A DNA stretch of 64,000 nucleotides from Acanthopleura granulata (Eukaryota; Mollusca; Polyplacophora; Chitonida; Chitonidae): contig JABBOT010000013.1 of the NCBI GenBank assembly GCA_016165875.1, positions 8,850,909 to 8,914,908 on the forward strand. Direction: 5' to 3'. Below the pieces are notes generated by a model that saw only the letters and a program-made list of their open reading frames with translations, was not told the origin of the DNA and ran no database searches. The translations under genes and the position numbers were made by a program. This document shows, in pieces, positions 12,351 to 24,079 of this stretch. The stretch's first letter is position 1. Each line of letters starts with the position of its first letter.

Positions 12351-12376
12351 CTTGGGGGGGGGGGGTAGGAGGGAGG
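12351..12376 (+). repeat. G-rich run
   Basis: An 11-base G run followed by GGAGGGAGGGG, which could form a G-quadruplex. Confidence 0.5.
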
Positions 12377-12417
12377 GGAAGCGATGTATCTATATATTCT
12401 TTGACCACTATCCAAAG

Positions 12418-12598
12418 AGTTTTCCGTTACATCCGTTGTTTGAGGAATGACAGATTACTTTTCAGTTGATTTAACAGATTAATCCGTTCCTGGTAACCAA
12501 TTAATCCGTTCCGGATAACGTAATCAGGAAGGGATTAATCAGTTAGATCAACGGAAAGCCATTCCGTAATCTGTCAAACAAGGAATTTAACGGAAAAT
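12418..12598. mobile_element. Foldback (MITE-like) element, family B
   Basis: Left half (TTCCGTTAC, then GACAGATTAC, then TTAACAGATTAATCCGTTCC) and right half are inverted repeats of about 75 bp with almost no spacer. Single copy seen. Confidence 0.6.
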
Positions 12599-12603
12599 GT
12601 TTT

Positions 12604-12867
12604 TTAGGGATAATTTATTTCAGACTTTATTTCTTCCTTCATTTGATTGTTGTTTAATACCATACTCAATATTACTTCCTTTATACGATGACGGTGAGTT
12701 TTTAGGTCGCATGGTAAAAGCCGGAATAAGCAGGTAAAACCATCGACCTCAACATTTTGGAGTATAGACCTCTTACCATACTGGCGGGAGACCGAATTTA
12801 AAAATTTCCTTTCCATTGCCGGGATCTTACTGCAGTCCCGCTCGCTTAAATACATAAGCATACACAC
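12604..12867 (-). other. Open frame of 87 codons, unrecognised
   Basis: An isolated open frame with no splice-site support, homologue or domain that I recognise. I treat it as probably not a gene. Confidence 0.15.
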
Positions 12868-13264
12868 GGAGAGATATTCTGACTGGTTTATTGGTGATTA
12901 AAGTCCGTTTTAATTTTAATTGCCTTCCATTCTCCTTGTAGCGGGAAGGTAACAGTGGGGACATACTTAAAATGCTTCGTTTCAGGAACATCATGGCGCA
13001 GACCAGGCGGTCAGCATTATGGTGGGAAGAAACAAAACCGCTTCGTTACACAGGACCCATGCAAGAGAGTGTAAAAGACGTTAAGTTTCTTTCGAATTCG
13101 GGATCAACCCTCTAGCTATAACAACCTTCAGGTCATTGCAATTCAGGGAATAACTCCTTTATGTTACGCTTATTGCTGTCAGAGGTAATAAATATAATCT
13201 CGCCGCAGCGTAATGACTGTGATCTACTATTAACACAACAGACCAAGGCCAAATACATCTTCCT

Positions 13265-13449
13265 CCGGTGGCCCCTGCGAATTCAAGCCCATCTGATGTT
13301 AGTTTCCTGTCAGGCCGTACGTGGGAAGGCCTGCCAACAGTCTGCGAATGGTCTTGTGCTTCCTCGATATCCTCCCACCATGTTGCCGCCGTCGTACATG
13401 TTAAATAATCTTGATTTCGGTCTTAAATACAGATCAAACAAATAAATAA
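13265..13449 (+). repeat. SINE-1 copy, 5'-truncated
   Basis: From the GCGAATTCAAGCCCATCTGA region to the AAATAAATAAAA tail, moderately decayed. Confidence 0.7.
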
Positions 13450-13490
13450 AATGTAATCAAATATATCTTAAAACTTCTGATTTATTTCCG

Positions 13491-13496
13491 TACTAA
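13491..13496 (-). terminator. Possible CTSC polyadenylation signal
   Basis: AATAAA on the minus strand, about 640 bases beyond the CTSC stop. This hexamer is common in AT-rich DNA and in SINE tails, so the assignment is weak. Confidence 0.3.
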
Positions 13497-14136
13497 AATA
13501 TAAAGCATTTTTTTATGTACACTGTTTAGAGTGTGTATATCTCTACAGTTTATATATTGTATGTACAAAATATTTACATCATGTATATTTTCACACATTT
13601 AATTGTGAACCCGCTGCTTAAGGTGAATTCAAAACGCTCTTTGCTACTGTCTGAGGATATTTAATAACATTCGTTCTTTCGAACACAACAAGCTCTGGAA
13701 AAATTCGTGACTTTGCATTTCACAGGAAGTCGCTGCATAGAAATTCTAATGAAGATAACCTACAATTATCCTCCACAGCACCTGTGCACTGAAGCATAAC
13801 ACGTTCTGGAAAAAAATCTGAAGGCATGTGTAGTGTGTGACTTGAGTCATGTCAAACCAGGGCTGTATTATTCTCACCACAGCAAACGTTGTGTCGGGGA
13901 AGAATACGAACATTTACCAGGAGAAGCTATTAGTTTGTATCTAGTAACTGCTAGCAAGTGCTGGTTGAATTTCAGAGTCATTTACTAAATATGAAATTCT
14001 AGGTATTTTGCAAATAAAGTTAATATACATTGTAGTGCCTTGTTAAATGCATGTCACAAGTTAGGAAGATGGAACTGGTTGTATTTAGTCGGTTGATTCA
14101 TCACAGCTGTATTAAGTACCTGGATTTCATGTCGTT

Positions 14137-14370
14137 TTACACGACCGGCGTCACGGCGACCGCCATACTTTCCATGCTACATTCGTCCGTGCCGCGCCGG
14201 ATCCGGAAATACCCTTGTTCTCCCCACGTCTCACCCCAACTATTCTTCACGATCCAGAACTTTTCGCCAGACGCCTTGTCTTGGCCGTAGCCAACGACAA
14301 GCACCACGTGGTTGGTGATCTCCCAGGGGTTGAAATGATCCTGGAGTCCCGTGTGATGGTAGATGCCACC
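14137..14370 (-). CDS. CTSC: CTSC exon 7 (catalytic His and Asn, stop)
   Basis: Codes residues 381-457 and a TAA stop at 14137-14139. It carries [18 protein letters not shown], catalytic His401 and Asn423, and the conserved RRGTDEC tail. A possible polyadenylation signal (AATAAA on the minus strand) lies at 13491-13496. Confidence 0.96.
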   Translation of the reverse strand, partial: GGIYHHTGLQDHFNPWEITNHVVLVVGYGQDKASGEKFWIVKNSWGETWGEQGYFRIRRGTDECSMESMAVAVTPVV

Positions 14371-17300
14371 CTGGAAAGCAAACACACACGATTCAATCTC
14401 TGCTTTGTTACATGGCGATGACTCAGTCACATAAGCCGCGTTTGAAGTAGCCTAATGAATTAGAGGTTACATCCTACCGATACAACGTTGAACAGAGGTT
14501 CATTCCGCAAACCGTGGATATTTCTCTATCCGTATTTAGACGTTGGCTAGCCTTTAAAATCTGTATGTTCCTCAATCTGCAATGATCAGCCAAGGTTATC
14601 CCATTCGGCAAGTGTTTGAAGTATTGTGTTAGGCCGTATCGTTCGTTTCAGAACAATCCGTATTGAGTTCAAATTTCCGCACACCGCCGTTCAAGAGAAT
14701 CTGGTAATCTTCGTGTTATGGATTTGTTCGATTCTGGCTTCTCACTGTTGCGAAGGATAAATGAAAAATGGAAAACTCCCAAAGAAAACTCGCGGAGAAT
14801 TTATTATGAACAAAAATGTCTAGGGATCTGCGGGTAGTTTATGATGGGGCCGCCGCCTAAAACAAGCGATGTGAGCTTAACGGAATGGTTTCACAAGCCT
14901 TGCATTGTGCAATTCTTGCATGAGCCTAATCACTGTTGATTAAGGAAAATACAAATGTTCAAGCCTATGGACAGTGTCTAAATACGGACACAATGCGACG
15001 TGTCGAATTAGACAGGACGCACGAATTGTTCTATACCTCATTCAACAATTATTCGTCACTACACACTGCTCAACTATTTGACTATCAGTCAGTTCACAAG
15101 AATGCAGATTATTAGTTATTCAGGTAAGCAATAAATAGGGACCTCCATGACTCAGTTGGTTGGTAATGACCCAGAAGCCTCCCACCATTGCGGTCGCTGT
15201 GAGTTCAAGTCCAGCTCATGCTGGCTTCCTCTCCGGCCGTACGTGGGAAGGTCTGTCAGCAACCTGTAGATGGTCGTGGGTTTGCCCCGGGCTCTGCCAC
15301 TATAATGCTGGCCACTGTCACATAAGTGAAATATCAAAAACACCAATCAAATAAATAAATAATAAAAAAAAAATAAAATAAAATACGAGGCTGCATGGTC
15401 TACTAAAGATATGAGACTGGTCTATGGGAAGAACTTTTTGTGTATTTAAGCAGTAACGTTGCGGCGACGACCTATCACCTGCAACAGTGTAAATATTTCT
15501 CGTGAGGAACTGATATACAGAGTCTGTTCCTCAGGAGAAACATTTACTCTGTTGAGGGTTTTAGGTTATCGCTGCAACGTTAGCATTTAAACAAAAAGTT
15601 CTTCCAGTAGATACAGTGTCATATTTTATTTAATAGCGGCGAAAATAGTAACACGTTGTACTGTCAACCCCAGGATGTTACGTGATCACCAACACAGCCT
15701 GTTTTCTTCTTTGTTTATTTTTTTTTTTTCAACATCGCCTTTAGTGTATTATTAAATTTTACTATGTGAAATAAATAATAAAAATAGTGGCACCTCCATG
15801 GCCTTCACATAAGCGGGTTATCAACTACACAGTGGTTTAAGGGCCTGTCAACTCACAACTCCCGCTGTGAGTTCAAGTCCAGTTCACGCTGGCTTCTTCA
15901 CACAAACCACTATGTGGGAAGGTCTGCAAGCAATCTGCGGATAGTCGTTAGTTTCCTAGGGCTTTGTTCGGTTTCCCCCCATAATAATGCCATCATAAGA
16001 TAAGACTGAACCTGGGCGTCTAAACCGACATTCGCATATACCAGCCGTCAATCAAAAATGGGCTTTCCTGTCAATAATCTCCAAGCCAGTATTCCAAACC
16101 CACAAATATCACAAACCACCACAGAACTAAGAAAGTGTATAAAATATATTAAAATTTGGAAGGATTCATGCAACGAAAACCAGTCAACAGTTTTAAATGA
16201 TGACGAAAAGAACCAATGAATGTTCCGGGCGGATGAGTAAAATCAGTTTCCAAATCCTGTGCCATTTTATATGGTGTCAATATCAAATATGTTTCTCTGT
16301 TGCGCTTTAAATGCAACCATTCCTATATCCAACGTCGCGATCGTACTCAACACGATGAACACACGACCCCAAGCCCCTATTTCAGCGGAAATAGACACAA
16401 TTATGAAGCAGAGTCCCAGGCATTCTGGAGACTCCGCCTGTATTTACTGAGCAAGGCGTAAACCACTAATCAAAAAAGGTAAATAAGTAATAACTATATA
16501 TAGTAAATATACCTTGTAATTTTGAAAGTCTGGATAAACTTCAAAGCTGATAGCAATTGGACCGTTTTTGAGAAGTTCCATCTTCATGAGGGGCTCGTTA
16601 CAGGCTCCGTAGTAACCACCAATGTAGTAATAGTCCGTCGTGAAGTGACGCCGGCACGACGTCTTCTTACACGGGCTCTCTTTGCCCGTGTACGGGAAAC
16701 AGGACTCCTCAATCACACCAAAGTCCTCGCCGTATTTCCCTTTAAAGGTGACACAAAGGAAGTTACTGACTGATTCATACTTTCTGAAAAATAGGGCACG
16801 TCAGCCCGCTACCACAGGAAGTAAATCGTGTGTAAAATCAACGTACGTTTCAATAACACCACCGTCGTGTATATCTAAAAAAAATCTTTAACTATGGCGT
16901 TAAAAAGCTAATAAATAATAAATAAATAAATAAATAAAAGAACGTGAATAATCCTAGCTGGTATTGCAGTTCCATGGGTTACATGAATTTCCTGCTTTTG
17001 TGAGTCCCACAACGAGGAATTTGTCTTCTCCTATCCTTGATCATTTATTGGCTTGATGAGTGATTTCATGAATATTTATTTACATTACCTCGGCCATGTA
17101 TGCTTCTAAATATTCAATATAATGTTTATAGGCCCCAGGATATATTCATTCATTCCTGCGATTAAGGAAGTGTAGCAATCGAGAACATTTATCGGGGCAG
17201 ACAGGTGTTTGGGAGGAGGTGAATGATACAAAAGACAAGGACATATTAATGTTTTACCATAAGCACGTACCGCCACGTGTACAAGTACCACGCAAGTACG

Positions 17301-20300
17301 TGCCGTAATACTCTGTAAAACAACTGTGTACGAATTTGCACATTCACAATGTATGTGTATCAGTGGTATACACACTGTGTATCACCAATTCACGCCTCAT
17401 TGAGGGTGTATTTCAAAATTTTACACCAATTGTGTACTGAAAGTACACAAAAATTATTTGGATGTGCATATTTGCCTCAATAACGTGTGCCACTTGTACA
17501 CAGCATTTTTTTACGAGCGTTATGTGTCTTAGCGCGACGGGCATGTACGTGTAACTACCATGGCGAAATATAGTTACATGCACGCAGCGCTACGTGTACT
17601 TTGTGAAAGGGGTTTCAGGAATATATGAGCACAGGTACGTCACCTACTTCGTTTATTTATTTACTTCGTTTGATTGGTGTTTTACGCTGCAAGAATATTT
17701 CATTTACAAGACGGCGGCCAGCATTATGGTGGGAGGAAATCGGGCAGAGCCCCGGAGAAACCCACGACCATCCGCAGGTGGCCGGCAGACCTTGCCACAT
17801 ACGTCCGGGGAGGAAGCCAGCATGAGCTGGCCTTGAACTCACAGCGACCGCATTGGTGGGAGGCTTCGGGTCATTGTGCTGCGAGAATGCGCTAACCGAC
17901 TGAGCCACGGAGGCCCCCAACCTACATTGTGTCAATGTAACCAGTCTTGACCTACCAGCAATTAGGTATGGGAATCCTCCCTCACAGCCTTGGGCATACT
18001 CGGAACAGCTAACTGCATCCTGAGTGGAAAATACCGGCTGACGGGAATTGTTCGTCAAAATCCGTGTCCTCGCCTCCAGCATCGCCATGGAGCCGAAGGC
18101 GTAGCAGCTGCCACAGCTCTGCTGGTTACGCACCGGGGAAACGTAGTTGACGCCATTGACGTCACGCCAGTCAAACTCTCCCGGAAGCTGTCCAGAAACT
18201 ATATAAAAGACGAAACAGCAAATTTGCCGTGTAGAAAGAAGACGTTGTCAGATTAACACCGGGTACAAGCCGGTAACAGTTTTAAACCTTGTGGTACTAC
18301 AAGTGGTCTTAAATGAAAGATAGATGAACTGGAATTTCATTACCCAGTTGTCAAGTCTACAAAGAACATCCTCAGAGTTTATAGGCCATGGGATGCTACA
18401 TGTTAGCGATGTAACTCAGCCCCACCCGGTTACTCACTGCAGTTAAACATACACTGTAATTGCCAACAAATATTACGCCTTCAACCAACGTTACCCTGAT
18501 CCAACAGACAAAACGAGTTTGCGTTGTTGACCACTCTTTGTGATAAAGGTCCCATGCGAACAGTGAGAGCGGCAGAATCCCCAAATCCCCCATCAACGCG
18601 CGGGATATTAAATGTTTTTGTCTCGATGATATTGTACACAGGGCACCTAAACAGTTCGCCATAATAAGCCAATGACAACAGAATTAAAAAACACGGAGGT
18701 TTGTCCTGCGGCATGGTTCCCAAATGTTCTTCGGCAGATTGCATATATAGCTGCAAAAGCCTAATATTAAGTTGCTTTTGCACAAACGATTCTTACTTCT
18801 CAGGGCCTGAAATCCATGTTAGGCGAAATGACGGATTAGAGCAAAGTCATACGTCGCTCCATCAATTTGGAATAGAATTCATGTTGAGAAATGGGATGTT
18901 GCAATACAGGAACTGTAGTGTTCCATTTCTACTTACTCTCTTTTTGATATTGGGTAACGGGAGCGGGCTTCGGGAAGGCTTGGCCCGATCTCCTCCCGCC
19001 TCTCCTCTGTCGAAGATCCCTCAGGGACATACCCTCGTACTCTTCATACCTCCCCGCCACCCAGGACGTCTGAATAGAGTTAATAGCTGGAAGACAAGAA
19101 AAACAATAATAATCACGTTTTCAAACACGTTTAGCCGGAACAACTACAAACGCAACGTCTGTATCGTCGAGTATACGTGTTTCAAATACATAAGGCTCAA
19201 GGCTCATAAAGCTATCTTAGACTACAGTTTGACAGTGTTAACTTATGATATTCTTTCTGAACCTTGATCTTAGCTTAGAGGCTAATTTTTATTTTTATCA
19301 TTAGGGTCTATGACAAATCTTGATATTTAAATAAACAGCGAACAGCAGTCTTCCAGCGAATCACAATTTTAGCGCGGCAAACTGTTTTGAAGTTAAGATT
19401 AACTCTCTGATATAAGTGGGCTTCGTGGTCCTGGGGCCAATTTCTGTCGTCCAGATCAAGAAATGGAAAGGTTTCTATTTCCCCAGCAATTTTTCTCATT
19501 TGGTCCTCTGCTTAATCCGTGAAAAATTCTTTTGGTGAATATCAGATACAGAAAATCTCTGAAAACTGTTGTATTTGCGCATGAGATCTTTCCCGTTGTA
19601 CAGGATTTTACCACGACATCATACTGTTGTCGTAGTAGTGAATGAGCCTGTACACGTCGCGCAAAACATTCTCCACGAAAGTTGTTCCAAGGCAAAATTG
19701 TATTTCACTACTGGCAAATGCCCTTCAACAAATATGATGCGGAAAGACATCCACTATATATCATATGTAAAGCACAACGTTGTGTTAATGAGTCAAAGGA
19801 CAAAACAAAGTAAAACCCAACTGATTGAATGTTGAACCTGTACTCAAGGAAACAGTGAAGTACGAAACTGACATCATACACACATTAGAATAATCTAAAT
19901 TTTAACATCAAGAAATATGCAGGAAAATAAGATGTCAACTGGGACAACTATTCCACAGCACAAACACCATAAAAAGCCATGTTTTCAAAACTGCACTCTA
20001 AAAACGTTATGAGGTCGTGTTCTTTTATTAACTCAGAAAAAAAACCAAACACCTTCAATTCTTTCTTCCTGTTCAAAACAAGCAGATATAAAATAAGCCA
20101 CCACCACAATCCTCACCTTCAATGAACTTTGCGTTGTGTTTATACAGCCTCTCGGAATCAAACATTTGATTTTGTTTGATGTAGGGGACATAATGTTTAG
20201 ATTTGTCGGATGCCTGCAGTTTCACGCCGTTGTAGCATGCCCAGTTTTTTTCGTTAATATCATGGACCCAGCCCGGAAACGTCTCCTCACAGTAGTCAAT

Positions 20301-23041
20301 GATCTTTCCGGAGTCATTCTTGAACGCCGAAAAGGCGAAGAACTTCTTATCATTGATTACAACTTCAAAACCCTGGTTGTAAATCAACGTCCAGAATCCT
20401 GCAGAGAATATATAAAAATTGGAACAGTGTAAAAACTTACAATTTATTCTTAAAGAAAACAAAACATCAGGTCAGCGCAGAAACAGAAAACAATTAAAGA
20501 TGCAAGCCTCTAGGGGACAGATTATAGCTTGATTTATTCATATTGCAGATCGTAAAAGTTTCGTTGTCCAACTGAGTCCCTCATTTAGAAACATTCATGC
20601 CCGCAACCGAGCAAAAAAATGTTCTCATTGTAAATTTATCCATAACCTCTTCGTCCTTGATTGTCATATGCTACATCCGGGAACTCCAACATGACCTCAT
20701 ATGTGGAAACAGGCGTGAACGGTTTGCTACAGTCCACGGTATTGTCATTTCCTCCCTGAAACAAAAATGCTTGAATCAAAACTTGCTGAAAGTTTCGTTA
20801 AATTTGGGTAAATCATTAAAATACCATGCAATGCATTTACTCCCCCCTCCCGCCGCCTTAACTACGTGTACAATGTAACGAACACATAAAAATTGTAAGA
20901 GATAGTATGTTTAATACCAGCCATTCATAAAATTATGTAGGTGTCGTACAGATTTGGTGAGCTTGGGACAAACTGTTGAAGAGATAGAGTGTTTACAAGT
21001 CTACTATAAAATTTACATTAAATATCCCTTGAAGAAAAAGATCAAGGGCGCTGAAAATCAACAGGATTCCTCCTCATGCCAAAGTGTAAGTGTGCTGTAA
21101 GTTTGGTGAACATCCAATAAACAGTTCTAGAGATAAAACGTTTACAAGGATACGGAGGGGCGGACACCGACCGCTACACCAATACCCGTTGGCCAAAACT
21201 GGACGTGGGGTAAAAATGACAATTGATTTACAACACCCAAAAATCTATACCTGACACAATGCACAAACTTTTTGTAGGCTTACATATACAAGGTGGTCTC
21301 AGACAAAGATCTAAGCTGCAGATACGCGATCACACAGCTATGGCATCACTAACTTCTTAACAAAAGAGCTTGCCAAGGCTGATGAGGGCTGATCTGAGAA
21401 GTGGGTCGTATACTATCCGTGTCGAGAGACGCGTGAGAAGTGTAAAAGAGATTTGTGACCGTTTCAGAATATCACCGTTTATACACCACTGTGAATTCAC
21501 AGCATCAAGGAAGAAAGCCATGTCAACTTTATGTGAAAAGGATCGGTGGTTTTGAAGATCTAGGCGATAGAAGGGAGCTACTACCGCACAAATATGGCCA
21601 CAGATCGTGTCGGGCTAGGTCAACTCGTAACGTTCGCCCGCCGTGTGATTCAGAGCCTTCAGTACATTTGATTGACATGTCTGAAATTTAATACATCTAT
21701 AAATTCTTTGCCAACCAGTGCAGGTTAGTAGGCAATTCGACAACGATTAAGGCTTCTTAAGTTCCGGCTATACTTCCGCATAGCCACTTCCTCAAGACTG
21801 AAAATGGAGTCGTAAACGCGTAGCGATACACGGAGTGTCTGACTTGATATAATGAACGTAACGAAGAAGACGCTCTGTAATACCCACGACGCCGATGGTC
21901 CAGTGGAGAGATGTTTCATGCTTTACTATTACTTCTTAAATCTGTTGACATACGGGGTTCATTGCCTCCCCGAATACGAACGCTCGCGTTAGACATACAT
22001 ACATGTAGGACCAGAATTAGTACATATGGCGATTACACCATCTCTTTCTGCACAAACTATAGCTAAAACAGAGTGGTTTAATACTGATGTTAACAAAGTG
22101 AAACGCTCACGTTAGACATACATACATGTAGGACCAGAATTAGTACATATGGCGATTACACCATCTCTTTCTGCACAAACTATAGCTAAAACAGAGTGGT
22201 TTAATACTGATGTTAACAAAGTGAAATGTTAACAAAGTGAAATTAACTGTTATTCTTTCAGTTTTCTTCTCAAAAGTCATATGATACCATTTTCCATAGC
22301 ATACAACTTGGCAGCGTTTTATTTTCATACGGGGAAGTTACGATCAAATAACTCCGTATCCTTGCCATTCATTGTCTATATATACCGATAATTTATTTAT
22401 ATGGCGGTCTGAATTATATATACTGCGATATAGCAGTACAATTACTCAGGATCCTCTCACCAATGCAGCGCCTGTGAGTTCAAGTCCGGCTCAAACTGGC
22501 TTGTTTCTCCGGCCGTATGTAGGAGGGTCCGCCAGAAACCTTTGGATGGTCGTGGGTTTCCCCCCGGGCTCTGCCCAGTTTCTTCCCACCATAATGCTGG
22601 CCGCCTTCGTATAAGTGAAAGATTTTTGAGTATGCCCAGTCATCCTAGACAAGGATATATGACTCTTAATTTAAGCACAGAGTCATATCCCATAGGATTA
22701 GTGGCGTGATACTAATGTAACCTGTGTGACACAATAAATAAATAATTTATTCACTCTCCCTCATTCCCCACCCTCTCCCTCCCCAACCGTCCCTGAATCT
22801 GGTTCATGTTAATAGACAACGAATGATCCAATGATTACATGCTAGTCTACAGTCAACACAAAGCAGCTGCCAAACGCGATCGGTTGTCGTAACATTAGAT
22901 GTGCCGACTTACCGATCCTATGAGAAACTTCCACGTCCCCTTGATGTCCTCATAGGTACAGTTGGCCGGGGTATCGGCCGTCGACAGCTGGATATACTGA
23001 ACAACACCCAGGAATACAAGAAAAACAGTTGACACCGCCAT
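14137..23041 (-). CDS. CTSC: Cathepsin C (dipeptidyl peptidase 1), complete seven-exon gene
   Basis: Lysosomal papain-family cysteine protease that removes dipeptides from protein N-termini; in vertebrates it is a tetramer. Coding exons, in gene order: 22913-23041, 20647-20755, 20117-20398, 18937-19086, 17956-18198, 16513-16739, 14137-14370. They total 1374 nt, giving 457 residues against 463 in human, and all phases match (0,1,1,1,1,0). A signal peptide covers about residues 1-22. The mature protein starts DTPANCTY, the same start as human, whose first Asp holds the substrate amino group. Residues 23-about 140 form the exclusion domain, followed by the activation peptide, then the papain fold from about 228. 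The catalytic triad reads Cys255 (in CGSCYAF), His401 (in [11 protein letters not shown]) and Asn423 (in VKNSWG). The start has a good context (ACCATGG). Exon 2 uses a weak donor (GTTATG). Intron 5 holds a full SINE and intron 1 a 123-bp tandem duplication. Identity is very secure; exact splice sites are inferred. Confidence 0.95.
15140..15372 (+). repeat. SINE-1 copy in CTSC intron 6
   Basis: Runs from the tRNA-like head (ACCTCCATGACTCAGTTGG) to the AAATAAATAATAAA tail. Internally deleted near the 3' end. Confidence 0.82.
15421..15612. mobile_element. Foldback (MITE-like) element, family C, in CTSC intron 6
   Basis: Arms of about 85 bp pair as inverted repeats (left begins GGAAGAACTTTTTGTG; right ends CAAAAAGTTCTTCC) around a spacer of about 25 bp. 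Arms still match well. Confidence 0.72.
15788..16003 (+). repeat. SINE-1 copy, decayed
   Basis: Recognisable head (CACCTCCATGGCCTTCACAT), CTGTGAGTTCAAGTCCAGTT and the ATAATAATGCCATCATAAGA end. Confidence 0.65.
16009..16081 (+). repeat. Unnamed 70-bp dispersed repeat, copy 2
   Basis: Matches 9077-9147 in the same orientation and directly follows a SINE-1 copy. Confidence 0.6.
16513..16739 (-). CDS. CTSC: CTSC exon 6
   Basis: Codes residues 305-380: [19 protein letters not shown], then [13 protein letters not shown] and [18 protein letters not shown]. Acceptor TTAAAG, donor GTATAT, phase 0 out. Confidence 0.94.
16915..17650. other. CTSC intron 5 part rich in GTACAC
   Basis: No exon seen. Between 17260 and 17500 the motifs GTACAC, GTGTAC and CACGTGTAC recur in both directions, possibly an old palindromic element. 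Confidence 0.35.
17655..17917 (-). repeat. SINE-1 copy, full length, in CTSC intron 5
   Basis: Complete reverse-oriented copy from the TTTATTTATTTAC tail to the head (CGCTAACCGACTGAGCCACG). It ends only about 37 bp downstream of the exon 5 donor. Confidence 0.9.
17956..18198 (-). CDS. CTSC: CTSC exon 5 (catalytic cysteine)
   Basis: Codes residues 224-304: [22 protein letters not shown], the catalytic CGSCYAF and [15 protein letters not shown]. It runs from acceptor ATATAG to donor GTAGGT. A nearer acceptor (GACAG) is rejected because it breaks the frame. Confidence 0.95.
18937..19086 (-). CDS. CTSC: CTSC exon 4
   Basis: Codes residues 174-223: [21 protein letters not shown] and an Arg/Gly-rich stretch, matching the activation peptide. 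Acceptor TTCCAG, donor GTAAGT. Confidence 0.93.
20117..20398 (-). CDS. CTSC: CTSC exon 3
   Basis: Codes residues 80-173, the most conserved part of the exclusion domain. Visible motifs are [21 protein letters not shown] and NWACYNGVK. Acceptor CTGCAG, donor GTGAGG. Confidence 0.95.
20647..20755 (-). CDS. CTSC: CTSC exon 2
   Basis: Codes residues 44-79 of the exclusion domain (contains NTVDCSKPF and [11 protein letters not shown]). The acceptor is TTTCAG. The donor GTTATG is weak but is the only one that restores the frame into exon 3 and the family sequence. Confidence 0.85.
20935..21190. repeat. Dispersed repeat related to the 10250-10690 array
   Basis: Shares GATTTGGTGAGCTTGGGACA, AAAATCAACAGGATTCCTCC and GTTCTAGAGATAAAACGTTT. 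Ends in a GGACACCGACCGCTACACC segment. In CTSC intron 1. Confidence 0.6.
21191..21980. other. CTSC intron 1, no feature seen
   Basis: Short overlapping open frames at 21370-21691 and 21725-21919 show no domain and no supported splice sites. Confidence 0.35.
21981..22241 (+). repeat. 123-bp tandem duplication
   Basis: Two adjacent 123-bp copies (21981-22103 and 22104-22226) differ at one base by eye (CGCTCGCG versus CGCTCACG). A third, 15-bp stub (TGTTAACAAAGTGAA) follows. Located in CTSC intron 1. Confidence 0.92.
22448..22632 (+). repeat. SINE-1 copy in CTSC intron 1
   Basis: Starts inside the unit (CCTCTCACCAATGCAGCG) and runs to GTGAAAGATTTTTGAGTATG. Confidence 0.8.
22913..23041 (-). CDS. 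CTSC: CTSC exon 1
   Basis: Codes residues 1-43: a hydrophobic signal peptide followed by [17 protein letters not shown], the start of the exclusion domain. It ends in phase 0 at a strong donor (GTAAGT). Confidence 0.93.
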
Positions 23042-24079
23042 GGTCCACTCGAAATCTGAGCTCATCACAATCAAAACTCGTGAGCCGGCGTGGCCATTAG
23101 TGCACGAGTCACATGACTGTCATGTGGCCCTGCCTGCCGAGGGGAAATAACTCTGCTGGGCTCTGCTAATCTATTCCGCTTTGGCCGAACGATTAAGCTG
23201 TGCTATACATGTATTCAGGTGGTCTTTAATAACAATTGGAAGCATAAGTTGGGGGTGCCAGCCAATCATTGTAATAATCCATTGTAGCGTTAATGTTATG
23301 ATGCCGGTTTCAGTTTATACCTGTTCACATTGGGTAAACCATACATGTACGTATATGTACGGAGGCCTGCGGTTTGAAAAGCTTCTACAAACACTGAAGA
23401 TTCGACAGGAGGTTAGCTTTGACAATACTGTGAATCCTGCAGTTATATACATGTACGTCCTCAAAAAATGTTGACCACTTTACATCATGTGTTTAGGCCA
23501 TGGGCGGCGGAACCTCCCCGATGACTCCGACCATGGTCGGGGCAATAATTCTACACCCCACCCCCCCTTCTAAAAAAAAAAAAAAAAAAAAAAAAATGAA
23601 AAAGAAACAGAAGCAGAACAAGAATGAAGACAAATTATCCAGCATCTATAATGATTTAAGATAAAGAAAGTTATTTACAATAAGATAAATAGAGATTGTG
23701 TTTTTTTCCTCTCCAAATGCGTATGAAGTCAATAACTTCCACTGCGTATTTATGGCTATGACGCTGTGGTAGGCCTGCTATATTTTGAAGCTTGGCATGC
23801 AGGCTGCTGCCCATGAAACCAACTATATAATAGTAATGTAGTATATTGAAAACACAGAACGAGTCGAAGAACCGGACTTACAAGGGCTGGTATCCGCCCG
23901 TCAGAGACTGGCTCTTTTCTGACACAGGTTTACATTGAGTGAGCGCATGAGTGTCACACAATTAGTTGAAATAATTACGCTGGTATAATTGCTTGCCGAT
24001 CGATTTAGGCTATCAGTGCTTTCCAAAGATTATAGTCTGAGAGTTCAATGAACTGACTGACTGCAGTTTTGATATCAGT
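23042..24079. other. CTSC upstream region
   Basis: Expected to hold the CTSC promoter, but I see no clear TATA box. A long A run lies at 23573-23597. No exon recognised. Confidence 0.35.

Noticed and set aside
17657..17955. Extension of CTSC exon 5 through the long open frame
   Set aside because: The frame runs beyond the GTAGGT donor into a reverse-oriented SINE; the family sequence continues in exon 6 instead.
18701..19267. A 188-codon plus-strand open frame
   Set aside because: It lies antisense over CTSC exon 4 and intron sequence, with no domain or splice support.
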